Origin: Larix kaempferi
Lineage: Eukaryota > Streptophyta > Pinopsida > Pinales > Pinaceae
Length of the DNA stretch: 64,000 nucleotides
Assembly: GCA_027924585.1 (NCBI GenBank)
Contig: BSBM01000994.1
Coordinates: 9,369,001-9,433,000 of the forward strand
Direction: 5' to 3'
Part shown: positions 1 through 12,628 of the stretch, one piece after another
Numbering within the stretch: the first letter of the stretch is position 1
How the letters are laid out: every line of letters begins with the position of its first letter
The notes under the pieces: model-generated
Told to the model about the DNA's origin: nothing
What the model saw: only the letters and a program-made list of their open reading frames with translations
Database searches by the model: none
Program-made: the position numbers and the translations under genes

Positions 1-1291
1 ATGGGTAAAACAAAATTATTGCATGGTTATCCGTAATAATAGCAACACCATAGTTCACATGTCATTCTTATTTTTCAAACAAAACCTTAGAATAATTCCT
101 TTAAATCTTGCATAATATTTATTGAGATAGTCTTATATTTAAAACAAACTATGCATTAAAATGGCGCTTAAAGATTAATAATGAAGTATTGAATTGTTTT
201 TATTTATAAAAGAAATGGTGAGAGTATGGATAGAAATTGTAAATGACCTATTGTTCTTAAAATTCATTACTATAATGCCTTAACCCTAGTCTCAGGTGAT
301 GAGATAAGAATTATAATAATTCTTTGAAGACTATACAATAATGGGATGGAGTTAGATATAGTACCGGTTGTTACTAACACATTCATAATCCTTTAATAGA
401 CCTAGAACCTATGTAAATAAACCTGGACATTGATACTCTCATGTTCAATAGTACCAGGGACGTATAAGTGAATTGTATGCTCGACAGATTATGTAGATTA
501 CTATAACTATTCCAGCTGACAGTATAGTCTGGAAAGATCATAAATGAAATCAATCATAGAAATTGGAATAGTTTTTCAAGCTAAACAAATCCTGAAAATG
601 TTAAGAGGAGACATGTAATTTTACAGAATATCTGGTAATTGTTTGAGACAAGCAAAGTATATTTATATTGATATCTTCAGTCCTTACAATTAAATGTAGC
701 ATATCAAATATTCTAACTATAAACATGACTTGATGCAATAACAATGGTGGAGTAAAAATTAAACTGATTATGATAATTCTGTCATACTCTAAAACTCTAG
801 TTAAGAAATTCATGCATATCAGTAATGGACCAATACTCCATAGGACTATCTAATTCTTTTAAATTTCAAGAAAAACAGTTATCATATTCTCCAGTAAATT
901 CTAATTCTCTATCAGTAAGATCTTGAGAAGGTCATAGGCAGAGTGCTACCTTCAAACACCTGTTAACCTGGTTAGCATGCTTAGACTTTTTACTGGATGA
1001 TTTGGTACAGCTACATGATTTATAATGCTTTAAAGATTATTTGCAATGACCCAAACATTACCTGTATATCTGTAAGAGAAAGACATTTTGATGCATTAGC
1101 TCGGAAGCTAAGTAAGCCCAGTCTGCTATGACAACTCCTCCTTGTGGTTGAAGAACAGAAAAATAATCAGCAACGGTAGAGAAACTCATAACAACATCTA
1201 ATTATAACAACAGATCATTCAGACACCTTTATGATCATTTTAACTAATCAAACAGATCAATGAATGCATTTATTAATATTACTTACTATTT
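1..1291. other. AT-rich intergenic sequence, nothing recognised
   Basis: No domain, RNA or structured repeat is visible on either strand. Short open frames here look like chance. Confidence 0.5.
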
Positions 1292-1850
1292 TTAAATTTT
1301 TAAATTTTTCGAAATTTTTGGGTTTTGACAGCCATGCTTCAGCTGTCTCTCCTTTCTCAGTTTCACCATTGAAAGTTGATGGTTTGATTTTCTTGAACTC
1401 CCCAAAAATATGTTCATACTATTTGTGGCTTTTTCTTTTGGGTTTGTAATCTCCTTCACTGTTATCACTTGAATAATTACGTTTATTTTTGCGTTTTTCA
1501 TTGGCAGCTTCTGATGATGTTGAACTGTTGTTCACGTCATCAGTTTTCACTTTCTTACCCTTATCTCGATGAGGTAAGTCTTCAATCTTGGAGGTATTTT
1601 CAATCCCTCTATCATGTTCATCAATTGGGTACTGATCGAACAGTGATTGGTTCAGTTCTTCTTGTGCCTTCAGAATTCTCTCATTGTCCTGTTTTACAGA
1701 TCTGATTTCTGCTTTTAACTCCTAAAATGCACATAACAATTCTAATGAATTTCCATTCAATTCACCATGGACTTCTTCTTCATAATGATGTCCTGTACTA
1801 TGACTGTTTGGTCGAAATATGTCCTCCATGTGTTCAATTGATCCTTCCAT
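1292..1850 (-). pseudogene. Ty3/gypsy gag N-terminal remnant
   Basis: Reading leftward from an ATG at 1850, one frame runs with two stops through an acidic start (MEGSIEHMEDIF), a coiled-coil-like stretch (ELKAEIRSVKQDNERILKAQ), a basic linker and then FGEFKKIKPSTFNGE followed by AEAWL. The last part matches the start of plant gypsy gag (retrotrans_gag) domains, whose usual pattern is PPxFxGE...AExWL. The frame dissolves just after this, so the rest of gag and all of pol are missing. Its neighbours fit: a tRNA-Met primer site and an LTR edge lie directly upstream of it on the same strand. Gag would form the particle that carries element RNA; this copy cannot. The family call is fairly firm; clade is not assignable. 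Confidence 0.6.
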
Positions 1851-1973
1851 ACCTGTAACTTTTAGAAAACAAATTTCTGTATAACAAAATAATTTAATTA
1901 GTAAACATTTATGCGATCATAATTTTTTGTTGCGTGTTCTTTGGACCTTTTCAGGCCGAGAGTTCGAACATGA

Positions 1974-1985
1974 GCTCTGATACCA
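1974..1985 (-). other. Primer binding site for initiator tRNA-Met
   Basis: The minus strand reads TGGTATCAGAGC, the standard plant LTR-retrotransposon primer site. It lies two bases inside the LTR edge at 1988 and upstream of the gag remnant, in the expected order. Confidence 0.75.
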
Positions 1986-1987
1986 CA

Positions 1988-2100
1988 TGTAACATCCCGA
2001 TAAATTCACAAAAATTTAAAATTTTTAAATAGAAAAATAATATTGAAATTGCTAATGCGGAAAATGAAATAATTACTAATCTTTTAACTAATGATGAATT
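1988..2100 (-). repeat. Inner edge of a decayed LTR
   Basis: The plus strand begins TGTAACATCCCG at 1988, the common TGTAACA... form of an LTR end. It abuts the primer site. The outer LTR edge and the partner LTR were not found, so the end given here is only where the visible signal stops. Confidence 0.45.
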
Positions 2101-3370
2101 ATGATAACAACAATTTAAACTTCATAGCGCAAGGTACTTCATTAGATCTGCTTGTGTTTATTTGCAATTTACATGTTGTAGTTAAGTTTATATTGTGATA
2201 TAGTTTTCTTGGCAACTACTAACTGTTTGCTTTTGAATGGTGATGAAGGGGCCCTATGGCACCCTGAGGCTTACTTAGCATTTATGCTAAAGCATTTGAA
2301 CTTCCCTTTCCGCAGATGACAGGTAAGGGTGACACAAAATACCAGCATGATTTTAAATACACTTCTAGGTAGCTGTCAAAGATCCTGTAATAAAGTTTTT
2401 GAGGTACTTATAACGTGACTCGTCTAAGTTTGTATTTGTAAATTATACAACCAATATGCTTCCTTTATTTGACATTGAATGATAATAAAAAAATAGAGTA
2501 TCATCTCATTGGTTTAGGGTAACTTGTGCTACTAAAGAATTGTCACAAGTGTAATGTGTCTTCACATAACATGGGCTAAATACATGATACTCTTGTATTC
2601 TTATAACATGTGCACTATATGCAAAAATACATGCTTATCCAAATAGTGTGAACTATATTCATATTCCAATAAAATCCTTATAGTGTAACTATACAATATA
2701 AGCTATACACAATTCTCATAACATAAGAACGATATGCCAAACCTATGAAATCTCTATTGTATAAAAAACTATATGCAATATTATATGAAATTATTATTAG
2801 CATATATACTACATACAAAATATCGTATAGGACCTGTGGCATACAAACTATATATTATGGTTTAAACAATGGTCCTATAAACAATTTAATTATGACAATA
2901 GTGGCATAGTCGTGACCCTATTAAGTCATTTCATTGATGTCTAATGTTTTGATTCCAATGCAGCTATGACTTACCATAAAATCTATCTTATGACAGGATT
3001 GCAAAAATAAACGATGTAACCACGTGATAAGGACAGGGTAATTTATGGTGTAGTGGACATGTGCTGGCAGGCATTCACATCCAACCTTAGCATTTATCAC
3101 TCCCAACTACCAATTTGGTGGTGGCTGCCATCGTGGTATCCAACACGTGAAGGTTAGTGAACAGGTAGTCGCCGGAGTCAAGTTTGCACATGGTTTTGAT
3201 GGAGGTTATCCTAGCTGTACTCCATAGTGCCATTGGTTATTAAATATGTTAATTAATGCAGTTGGTACTATGAAATTCTATGTGATGTGAGAAATGATCC
3301 CCATCGTTGATCTTATGACAGTCTCGAGCCTTGAGACTTGACCCTAATTCACCACTAAGTCTCAAAGTTA
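2101..3370. other. No gene recognised
   Basis: AT-rich sequence, possibly the rest of the LTR whose inner edge is at 1988. No outer TG/CA terminus with matching duplication could be seen. Confidence 0.4.
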
Positions 3371-3439
3371 TTGTTTTTGGCATCCATTGTGTATTGTTAC
3401 TGGCTCAGTGTAGAGGCCAACCAGTCCGAGATAATTTAG

Positions 3440-3560
3440 GGTTTCGATAGCAGGTATGGAGTGCATCCTCCATGATTCGAACCCGTGACCTCGACTTGGC
3501 TCCAGATACCTGAGATAGCTTAAGAGTCGAACCTGATAGTGCGAGCTTACAACAAAGTTT
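3440..3560 (-). repeat. Possible tRNA-derived (SINE-like) fragment
   Basis: The minus strand contains GGTCACGGGTTCGAATC at about 3474-3490, a good match to a Pol III B box, with a weak A-box-like stretch upstream. No poly-A tail or target duplication was found. Confidence 0.25.
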
Positions 3561-3689
3561 GAAGTTAGGAAGAGCTCCAAGGTTGTTGAGAGTACCGTGT
3601 GTAAATTCAACCAGTATTCAATTTCTTTGTATGTCAAGTGATGATTCCTAGAATTTTCTCCAACCCTTATTGCATTCGAAGATGAAATG

Positions 3690-3778
3690 ATGGTCTCGGT
3701 TCAACAGTGGCTAAGGCGTCGTGCTCAATAAATAACTGTTAAAAGGTAATGAACAGGATTCGAATCCTGTCTTCTTCT
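3690..3778 (+). repeat. tRNA-related sequence with A-box and B-box
   Basis: AGTGGCTAAGGCG resembles a Pol III A box and, about 45 bases on, ACAGGATTCGAATCCTGT holds a B-box core inside a perfect palindrome. The T stem pairs only if the loop is 6 nt, and no good acceptor stem forms, so this is more likely a tRNA-derived repeat or dead tRNA than a working gene. Confidence 0.3.
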
Positions 3779-6606
3779 ATTAGTTTAAGAATTTCAGTTG
3801 TTGTTTAAGAAGCTTCTTTGATGATACTTTTTTTTTTACCATACTCATGGTTGTGTGGCAGGTTTTACACTTTGTCAAAGGGTTACAGTATTTTGAAAGC
3901 TTGTGGAAGGAACATTGCTCGACCACCGGTAAGCCTCGGTGGTTCTCTACTTCGTAGGTTCTCCTGGCCTGTCATGGCCAATGTTTGGTGTTTGAAGATG
4001 GAATGTATTAGGTTCCTAGCAGAGTTTTGGCTAGTGTTAATGTTTTGGGAACCAAATGACTAAATGCCAGAGGATAAGATCCTTGGCTGGTCTTGTTACT
4101 ATGCTTCGCAATGTTTCACTGTAAATTTTTGTTGCAGTAATACCCTTGTTTTAATATGTAAAGGTTAAAGGGATGAACCCTCGCTATTTTTAATGGAAGA
4201 ATAGTGTTCAAACTTCAAATAGTTTTCTGTGCAATGTTTAAGTTTCAATTCGTCGATAATGGATATTTAATACAGTGTCTTGGGAGAGTTGAATGCCATG
4301 GGCTGACTCGTTTCTGTGAAGTAGAAGTTCTGCTGCTACAATGTTAAGTCTTTTGTTTTTGCTTTCAATTTTAAATACTTTGCAAAATATGTAGACAATT
4401 GAGAGGGTTTTATCCCTCGACCATTCTAGTTTTAATTAAAGGAATTTGGTTCCAAACTTCATAAGTTTTGCGTATTTTGAAACTGTGAGCGTTGTTCCAG
4501 TAAATGTGAAAATGAAATTTCTTGTTTTATGAACTGTTGTTTTTTTTAAATGATGGCTGAGAGCCATAGGTGTATAAACCTTGTGATAAGCATGACGCAA
4601 ACCTAACCTGTAAGTTTTGATGATAACTCTGATAGTACCGAGAATTAAAACCTGAGAACTGTGCCTTAACTTGTTTATCTAAAGGTTTTCGATATTGATT
4701 ATGGTTCTACTAGGGTTATAAGCTCACTATTAGATAACGATACTAAATTTATGTTTTCTGTTAAGTGAAGTAAAGTGTCTTTCTCGTATTCTCAACACGA
4801 AAGGTAGATAGTAAGGTCAATTAAAATGTTGTTTAGGGTTTTGAACCTGTGTCTGCTATATCTTCAGAAATCTTATATGTCTTTGTAATGAATGGCTTGA
4901 TATGAAAAAAATATTGAAATGTATACTAACGTTGATGTTTAGAAGCTAGGGTTTGAAAATCTTAGGGTTTTGATTCTATAGTGAATGTGTTTATATTTAA
5001 TGATTGTAATTGATACTAAATCAGAATATGATAAATGAGAATTACAAATAAAATAGTACTATTTAGTAATGAGAAAATAAATGTTTATTTATCATTTGTA
5101 AGTGACAACTCTGTATAGAAGAATAATTGCAGCTGTTAAAAATTCTAGAATACAAAATGCCTGAAACCATTGGATTTATAATAATGGAATGCATAGTATT
5201 ATCATCCGAAAATAGATAGAGTTAATTTGAAGATCTAGATCTGTGCAGAAATAAAGTGTTTTTCTTTTATTATTAAGTAGAGGAAATGCTATACATCTGT
5301 TTATAATATGTTGTTCTATTTCCTGAGTTTTAGACATATAATTGAAATGGCAGAATTTAAAAGAAACCCTACAGTTTTAATCTATCCAATCACTCAGGCA
5401 TTCTGCCCTTCATTCAGCTATATTAATTTTGCTTTTCTGTACTAGAGTACTATACAGAAAACAATATGGGAAAAATACAGAAAAGATTTTAATCATTCAT
5501 CTTATTTACTTAACCATCCTTAAACCATATCATCTTTAAGTCATAAATTGAAGTAGTTTCTTCTGTATAACTGTAACTAATAAATCTACAATGCAGAAAA
5601 TCATTTAACTGTAAACAATAAGATAGAACAATAGAACCTGATTGACTATAGGAGAAACAAACAACCCAAGGAGCCTGTTCCACCCAACCTATTCCTGAAG
5701 ACAGCCAAATTACTTTCCTTAGGAGCCCCGAGCCTGTTCACTGAACCACTAGGAATAAGAATCTGTAGAAGCTTTAGGTCAATCCACTTGCAGCAGCAAA
5801 GTAGTTCATCCAGTCATATAGACTTAGCAGTCAAAGAGACCTGCACCAGCACCTCTGGTTATTTCAGCAATCTCACAATGCACTTACACTTAGCCTCCCT
5901 ATTAGAATCTCTCAGTGATCACCTAATACACTTGAGGAATTATTTCTACAAAAAATAATGTAGAGCTGCCTTCTCAATTCGAATTTCCTTATCTAGGATG
6001 CCTAGGCCTTTTAGTGGTTAACCTGGTCATTAATGAGCCATCATCTCTCTTCCACCCACCTGGGGGATAATGCCACAAATTTAGGTGTAGTTGTCCCATA
6101 ACCAACAACTAGTGGTGGAATGCAAATGCTAACATATGTCCCATGCCTTCTAACAACTTCCATTCCTCCTAGTGGGTCAGTGAACACTCATTTAACAGTT
6201 CCCTTGAGTGTTTGTCTCCTGTTTTAATTTATTAAATGATAATAATCAGTAATTACAATCATCCTTGACCAATATTTGGTCATAATTACAAAACTTTGTA
6301 ATTATAATTTAATATAATGTTTTTGCAATAAAAATAAATAGTCTCCAAATTTGGGTAGGTGACAGTTTATCCATGACATGAGATGCTATTGGAAAATCGC
6401 AAACATACACTAAATATATGAGAAAGCTACAAAAATGATTTCTCATCTAGAGAATCACATTTTGTATTATAAATCAATTAAGGAATTGGTGTCTATATGC
6501 ACTTGAAGAAAATCATTCAAATTTCTAGATTATTAAAGTCTTATATATTAGAGCATTCAAATTATAGGAATAAAATTGGTGACTGTCAATACTATATAAG
6601 GAAAAT
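3779..6606. other. AT-rich sequence without a recognised gene
   Basis: The 81-codon open frame at 3818-4063 has splice-like borders (GGCAG at its start, GTAAGCC inside) but no family I recognise. Two diverged copies of a roughly 130-base segment lie near 4150-4250 and 4390-4480 (shared core around AGGG...CCCTCG). Nothing else stands out. Confidence 0.4.
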
Positions 6607-7218
6607 TTGAAATGGAAGGATCTACAGGAAAAAATAGAAGAAAAAATTAATTTTATTACGCAAGCTCAAAATCATAGGAGAGATGATGCTCATGACATAA
6701 GAATTCTTGATGAAGATGGAATTCATGAGCTTGAGCAAGATATTGGTTACTAGGGTATAATGGTGAGAGGTGCTCATAATGTGATAGAAGATTAATGGGT
6801 TAGTTACATCAAAATATGGGATTTTATTGAAAACATTACAAATAATTGTAATTTTCCATCTTTTGGGCCACCATAAAACTTTTTTGATGCCAAACAGGTT
6901 GTTAAAGCATTAGAAGATGCACAAGAAAAGCATAAAGCTCAATTATAGCAGATTTCTCACATTCATAAGGAGCATCTTAAGAAGTTTATTTATGATGAAT
7001 CTAGGAAGGTAGCTATGGTCCACTATGCTTTATTAAAGGTTGAGAAATAGATTCGAATGCATAAAACCCAACTACCATATCTTAAGGCTCCACTTAGATA
7101 GCATGTATTTCCTCATTTTGATTTATGTAAAGAATTATTTGAGAAAAGGGCCAATATGAAAAAGAGTTGGAGGAACGACCTAACCAAGGTTATCCTAGGG
7201 GTTAAGTTAGGAAGTTAG
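6607..7218 (+). pseudogene. Unknown decayed coding frame, 204 codons
   Basis: One reading frame stays protein-like over 204 codons although six stops (four TAG, two TAA) interrupt it; no frameshift is needed. The product is rich in charged residues with coiled-coil-like stretches, for example KWKDLQEKIEEKINFITQ near the start and VVKALEDAQEKHKAQL near the middle. I do not recognise the family. The charge pattern and setting suggest a transposon gag-like or accessory protein, but that is inference. Several stops could come from CAG or CAA by C-to-T change. No LTR or inverted repeats were seen right around it. Confidence 0.35.
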
Positions 7219-7966
7219 CTATAATAACTATTTTTTTATCTATTTAAGGGGTAAATTAGAAGCATGAATGTCTTTTGAAAGCTATCCTTTTGGAGAGAGA
7301 CTTTCATTATAAGACTACATCTTTGAAAGAAGTTACTGATAAGAAGTCATTTTGACCAATGATTTTATGACTAAAGAATTATTACTTGTATTTTTTTTGG
7401 AGTATAGATTGTTCTACTTCATAGTAACTATTAAGAATGTGCGATAAGGGATTCTAATGTTTCACTATAGAATTTTGGAGCAATAAGAGAGCAATACATG
7501 TGCAAGAGATCAAGTATGTGACAAAATCATGTCATAAATGAGCAAAGCATGAAAAGAAAGGCAATATATCTTCAATGACGCATAATTTTTTTGTATTGCA
7601 TCAACTCTACAAAGAATGAGTGATTAATTACTTCAAGGCAATTCGAATTAGGTCTAAGGAGGCATTTCAAATTGCTCATATAGTGCATGAGATCTTTTCT
7701 AGGTTTAACTAGAGCCAGAATATCCTTAGTAGTCATGCACACTCCATGAGATGAGTTAACTAACCCATGACCACCCTAAGTGTACCCTAGGTGGACTTAT
7801 CTCCCTACATGCTAAGAGAAATTGACTGAAGGCTCATGCATAAGGTGTGCATCCCTAAAAATGTTCAATTTATGCATTGGTGACTTAAAATAGCCATTAG
7901 GGTCAATTATGACCTTAAATAGCAGATCGGGCCCCCATGAATTACTCCCTAACTCAAACTGCATTG
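7219..7966. other. No gene recognised
   Basis: AT-rich flank of the retroposon that follows; it holds the target into which that element inserted. Confidence 0.4.
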
Positions 7967-7982
7967 AAGCTTTCCTAGAACT

Positions 7983-9168
7983 CCCCACAGCGGGTGCTGA
8001 GTGTGGGACAAACAAGGGAAATGACTGACAGACATGAGGCCAGACACATTCCCACCCGTGCCAACCATGAGGATGGACATGTGACTGCCCATGTCATCCA
8101 TGCGTCCCAGGAATGCATCATAAATCGGACAAGGTGTTCGATCAATTAACTGCTCCAGCGTGCACTCTGTTTCATCTCTGCGTCTTGGTCTGGTTCTAAG
8201 TAATGACCATTACTCCCATGGAGAACTCTGAGTGGAAAGGTACACCCACACTCATGGTAAGCGTTGGAAAAAGGAGGAAGCGAGTCCATACTTCCCAGGG
8301 AGATAGGAGACAAGGCAAAAGTTTAGAAGGAGCTTGGTTTATAGCCCTGCGACTCTCCCTCTGCATCACGGTCACAATTCGTGGAAGTTTGTCATATGTT
8401 TCACTAGCATCCACTGCAAAAATGTCGCCCTCTAAGAGAAGTTATATCAAGCGCAAGTCCAAACCAACATGCCCTTCTCCCGACCCGCCAGTGTGGTTCA
8501 TGCGCGGCATTGTGGGTAAAGCCCGTTGATTTAAGGAAGAAATCCCGAAGCATGCTCAGGAGGAAATTCAGGAAGTGGAAGAGGATACTCAGGTATGTCG
8601 AGGTTATCTCTTGGGCACATAAATCAGGAATGAATTCGAAGCTCTGGTTCTAGACGCGGGGAACACCAGAGGTTGCACCACCCTTTATCAATAGACACTG
8701 GACTATCATTGGGTGCAGAAATCTGTTCTTAGCAAAACCCTGGCAGAAAAGGAGAATCTCATACATAAATTCTTCTACAGCAAGATGAAATAGTTGGGTA
8801 TCTCAAGCAGATTCTCCACAACCAACATCAAATTTCCCACTGTCTCGACATCGAACTCACCAAGGAGCATGGTTCTCATGAAGGACCGACCGGTTTGAAC
8901 CTTTAGCTAGGTTTTAGTTAGCCTTCGTCTTTATTTCGGTTTTGTTTTGTCACTGTAGTCTCTACTGTTGTTTTTGGTTTCATGGCAACCTTACTTTGTA
9001 GATTGATAGCAATTCTCAAACTCTTTAGTACAGTCTTGTTTCCTTTCGGGGAAGACTACTTAATTTTTTATTTCGGGTCTGTTTTCCCAGTCTTGGGAGG
9101 GCCCTGCAAAACTCTATATATTTTTCTAAAGGAAATATAAGGATCTACCCTAACTTACAAAAAAAAAT
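7983..9168 (+). mobile_element. 5'-truncated LINE-type retroposon with 16-bp target duplication
   Basis: The insert is flanked by exact direct repeats AAGCTTTCCTAGAACT at 7967-7982 and 9169-9184 and ends in a short A run (about 9 A) just before the right copy. This is the mark of target-primed reverse transcription. Its GC content is higher than the flanks. It holds one decayed coding frame (8203-8898) and a T-rich 3' region with a TCTTGGGAGGGCCC stretch resembling plant LINE 3' ends. No reverse transcriptase or RNase H is present, so it is either a strongly truncated LINE or a retrocopy moved by LINE machinery. Confidence 0.75.
8203..8898 (+). pseudogene. Unknown frame inside the retroposon
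   Basis: A single frame from the ATG at 8203 to a TGA at 8896-8898 gives 231 codons with four earlier stops (TGA, TAA, TAG, TAG) and no frameshift. The first 108 codons are open. The N-terminal third is basic; later parts include EEIPKHAQEEIQEVEEDTQ and LSKTLAEKENLIHKFFYSKM, which look helical and coiled-coil-like. No known domain is recognised. It occupies the place where the LINE at 50.8 kb also carries a coiled-coil frame, so it may be a decayed 3' accessory ORF of a LINE family; the two proteins are not obviously alike. Confidence 0.4.
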
Positions 9169-9184
9169 AAGCTTTCCTAGAACT

Positions 9185-9859
9185 AGAGAAAGAATAACCA
9201 AATTAAGGAATGTGCATGTGTCAACTAAAAATAGATGACCAGGATCTCTATAAATGGTAGTTATATTATAAATAGCAGTGTAGGCCCTTAGGATCTTTAG
9301 AGGAATATATAGGGTGACTTAGAAGGCCAAATTGGATACAATTTGGACCAATAGACTCATGAGACCATGACCTAAGTCCCTAGGTGAGAGAGTGAATCTA
9401 TGGAGACATTTATTATGATCTAACATTGACTAGATTGTTCTATGTTATTAGTTATTTCCCTTATCTTACTTCAGTTAAACTTCATGGAACAATCTTCTTT
9501 AATGAATGACAGCTTTGTTACAATGATATAGATACTTTCTTTAACACTAGAAGCGTTAGCTTGCATTTAAAATAGATAAGAGTTCATAGGTTTTCTTGCA
9601 TTAAGAATATATTAAAGTTGTAGTTTTTCTTCCCCTTTTGAGTATAAAAAGAAAAAAGAAAACATAAAGAAAAATATTTTATTTCTATCATTTTTTAAAG
9701 CTCATTGAAAGGTAAATGGGCCATTAATCCGATGGGTTCTTCTATTCCAAACAAGAAAGAGTCTAATTGGGCCTATTTTTTGGGTTGAACCCCCACTGTT
9801 GGCATATGAAATTTGGCCATGTCAACACATCCTTAAATATAACATAAAATTATGAATGC
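9185..9859. other. No gene recognised
   Basis: AT-rich sequence between the retroposon and the tandem LTR units. Confidence 0.4.
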
Positions 9860-10807
9860 AAAACATATTTATCTAGAGCAATATTCAAATCTTTAAAACT
9901 TGAACATTTTCACCCTTAACCTGTGTGCTCTGGATATGCTTTGTGGAGACTTACAATATTTCAGTCAAGTTAAATATTTGTGAAATTATGTTTGCTACTA
10001 GGGTTTATAGAAACAATGCCCTTCTCTTGTAAATACATCCTTGAACATGTAATAGGAAGTTGTCACATGAAAATAAACCCTTACAGATCTCATTATCCTT
10101 CTTCACAACATGAGTTCACATGTCTAAGAATACTTTTTCACATTGTTCATCAAAAAGTGTCATCATGTTATCATAGCTGGGTGACTTTCCTCATATGAGA
10201 TCACCATCTCATACATGTATGATGTCGCACTCTTCCATAAGATTCATTATTTTGACTTGCAATATGCTAAGTATTCTTCAATATTATGGCCATCATCTTT
10301 TCCTTTAAATAACATCTTGGAAGAAAATATACAACCAAAAGTAGGTTTCTGAAGAAAATAACTTACTTTTCAATGGATATCCTTGATGCAACTAGGGTTT
10401 TGAGGTGGCAAATTTGAAATGATCATAACTCCTTGAATATTCTTCAAAATCTCTATTACATTACCATAATTATGAAATGCAACAATGATTATGCATTTAA
10501 TGGTGTTGGTTTCACAGAAATTTGGGCACTCATATCAAAATATATTAATTTGTAATCCATGTGGTCGCCACAAAAGAAACCCTAGAATAGTTTATTTAAA
10601 ATCAATGATAACTCCATTTCCCAGACACCAATTTGAATGAATTTGTTTTGAACTTCGGTATTATTTCAAGATGAATTCATATCTATAGTTGGTTGCTTCA
10701 TCTTATGCATATAAATTTTTAGAAATAGATTTGAATAGCACCACTCTCTTTTTTCCATTAAAATATTCCAAAAAACAAATCCTCCACTGTTTTTTGCCTA
10801 AGAAAGA
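9860..10807 (-). repeat. Leader region of LTR unit 1
   Basis: This stretch lies downstream of primer site 1 on the minus strand and is repeated, diverged, at about 11880-12614 (shared stretch TTTGCTACTAGGGTTTATAG). It looks like the untranslated leader of an LTR element; no gag domain is recognised. Confidence 0.4.
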
Positions 10808-10819
10808 GCTTTGATACCA
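10808..10819 (-). other. Primer binding site, LTR unit 1
   Basis: The minus strand reads TGGTATCAAAGC, matching the initiator tRNA-Met site. It is separated by two bases from the LTR edge at 10822. Confidence 0.6.
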
Positions 10820-10821
10820 CT

Positions 10822-11450
10822 TGTAGTGGTCCCTAACCCTTGGAATTGAATCACAAATTATATAGAATCCTTAAACTTTAGAAATAACAAAATGTGTTCA
10901 CACCATAAATAACATAAGAATATAGAGAGAGAGACCTTGAGGTAGAGCAACACCATCAAATACTCCTAGTGAAAGAAATCACTCCATAGGCCATGCTTGC
11001 TACAAAACAATACATTCAACACCCAACTTGTAGTGATACCTAAGCCAAAAATTGAATCACAACTGATATAGAACCCTTGAACTTTAGAAATAACACAAAT
11101 ACATCCACATAAAAATTAACACAATAATATAAATAAGTCCCTTATGGTAAAGTAACACCATCAAATGCTCCTTATGGAATTAATCACTCCACGAGCCATG
11201 CTTGCTACAATACAATAACATCCAACATATCCAATACAATGGTAAGCATGTATATTTATACTTTCTCATGAGTATTCCTTGGGATTTATGCTAACTACCT
11301 TTATTACTATATTATTTCCTCTAACCACCCAATTGAATTATTTATTACCCACCAACTACCAAGTGGGCTTATTCCATGATCATGGCCACATTACATACAT
11401 TATCCCCTTGGGTGCCTTCCTAGATACCCATATTATACTCCATAGGTACA
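10822..11450 (-). repeat. Candidate LTR, unit 1
   Basis: The plus strand starts TGTAGTGGTCCC and a plausible outer edge is TACA at 11450, giving 629 bp, against 628 bp for unit 2. The first about 207 bases are partly repeated directly after (second TGTAGTG at 11029). Inner edge is well supported by the primer site; the outer edge is inferred from the length match. Confidence 0.5.
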
Positions 11451-12614
11451 TTGCATTCCATCCATATTTGCATGTTTCATTATTAAAACATAGGAGTAAG
11501 CCATATAATATGCTCCACTAAACAAAGTAGTCAATTGGTACCAAGCATAAGCACCCATCCATCCTAGTGAATTGTGGAGATGGGTCCAACTGTTACTTTT
11601 CCGCCTCAATCTTTATTTTATTTTCTCCTTTGGTTCCATGTTATCGTTGTGTTACTCTGATAACTCCATGCAATGCTTTTAGTTCTTGATGTGGCTCCAT
11701 ACCGGGTACATTTTTTGTTCCATAATTTTCCATAGTAAGTTTGTTTATACTCACTTCCCTCCCTTAATTATTGACACTTCTCCGCGTAGTGTGGGTGGCA
11801 TTATACAATAACCTTAGCTATTGGTTCTTTGGTCTTTGACTCTTCAACCTATGGTAAGCTTCTAATCTTAACATATTTATCTATAGTAAGCTTATAATCT
11901 TAAAAAATTTGAGCATTCTCACCCTCAACCAGTGTACTCTGGATATGATTTACGAGTACTCGTAATGTTTTAGTCAAGTTAACATTTATGAAATTATGTT
12001 TGCTACTAGGGTTTATAGAAATAGTGACCTTCTCCTGGAATACATCCATAAGCATGTAATAGGATGTTGTTGGATGAAAATATACCCTTACAAATATGAT
12101 TATCCTTCTTCACAACATGAGACCACCTATCTAAAAATACTTTCATATTCTTCATCAGAAAGTGCAATCATCTTATCAAAGCTAAGTGACTTCCACCATA
12201 TGAAAACATCATCTCATACCTGACTCAATATTGATCATAACTCTTTCAATATTCCTTGGAATCTCTATTACATGACTACAATTATGAAATGCAATAGTCA
12301 GCATGCATCTATTGGTGTTGTTTTAACACAAATCTAGGAAATCTTATCAAAATATATTGATCTACAATGCACATGAGCATTGCTGGAAAAATCCTAAAAC
12401 AACTGATTTTAAATCAACAATAATTCTACTTCCCAAACTCCAGTTTGGATGATTGTTTTTTGAACTTGGGTATTTTTTTAGAGGAGTTCAGATTTATAGC
12501 AGGTTTCTTCATCTTTTGCATAGATGTTTTTAACAATAGATATGATTAGCACTGTCCTGTTTTTTTCCTGAAAATATTCCAAAGAAAATCCTCCACTTTT
12601 TTGTCCAAGAAAGA
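11451..12614 (-). repeat. Spacer and leader region of LTR unit 2
   Basis: From about 11880 this matches the leader of unit 1. The part at 11451-11880 has no recognised feature and no polypurine tract next to the unit 1 LTR, so the two LTRs do not simply bound one element. Confidence 0.4.
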
Positions 12615-12626
12615 GCGTTGATACCA
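12615..12626 (-). other. Primer binding site, LTR unit 2
   Basis: The minus strand reads TGGTATCAACGC, one base away from the unit 1 site, again two bases from the LTR edge. Confidence 0.55.
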
Positions 12627-12628
12627 AT

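Noticed and set aside
3690-3778. Functional tRNA gene
   Set aside because: No proper acceptor stem and the T loop is irregular; kept only as a tRNA-related repeat.
3818-4063. Host gene exon with splice-like borders
   Set aside because: No recognisable family, no neighbouring exons and codons look like chance.
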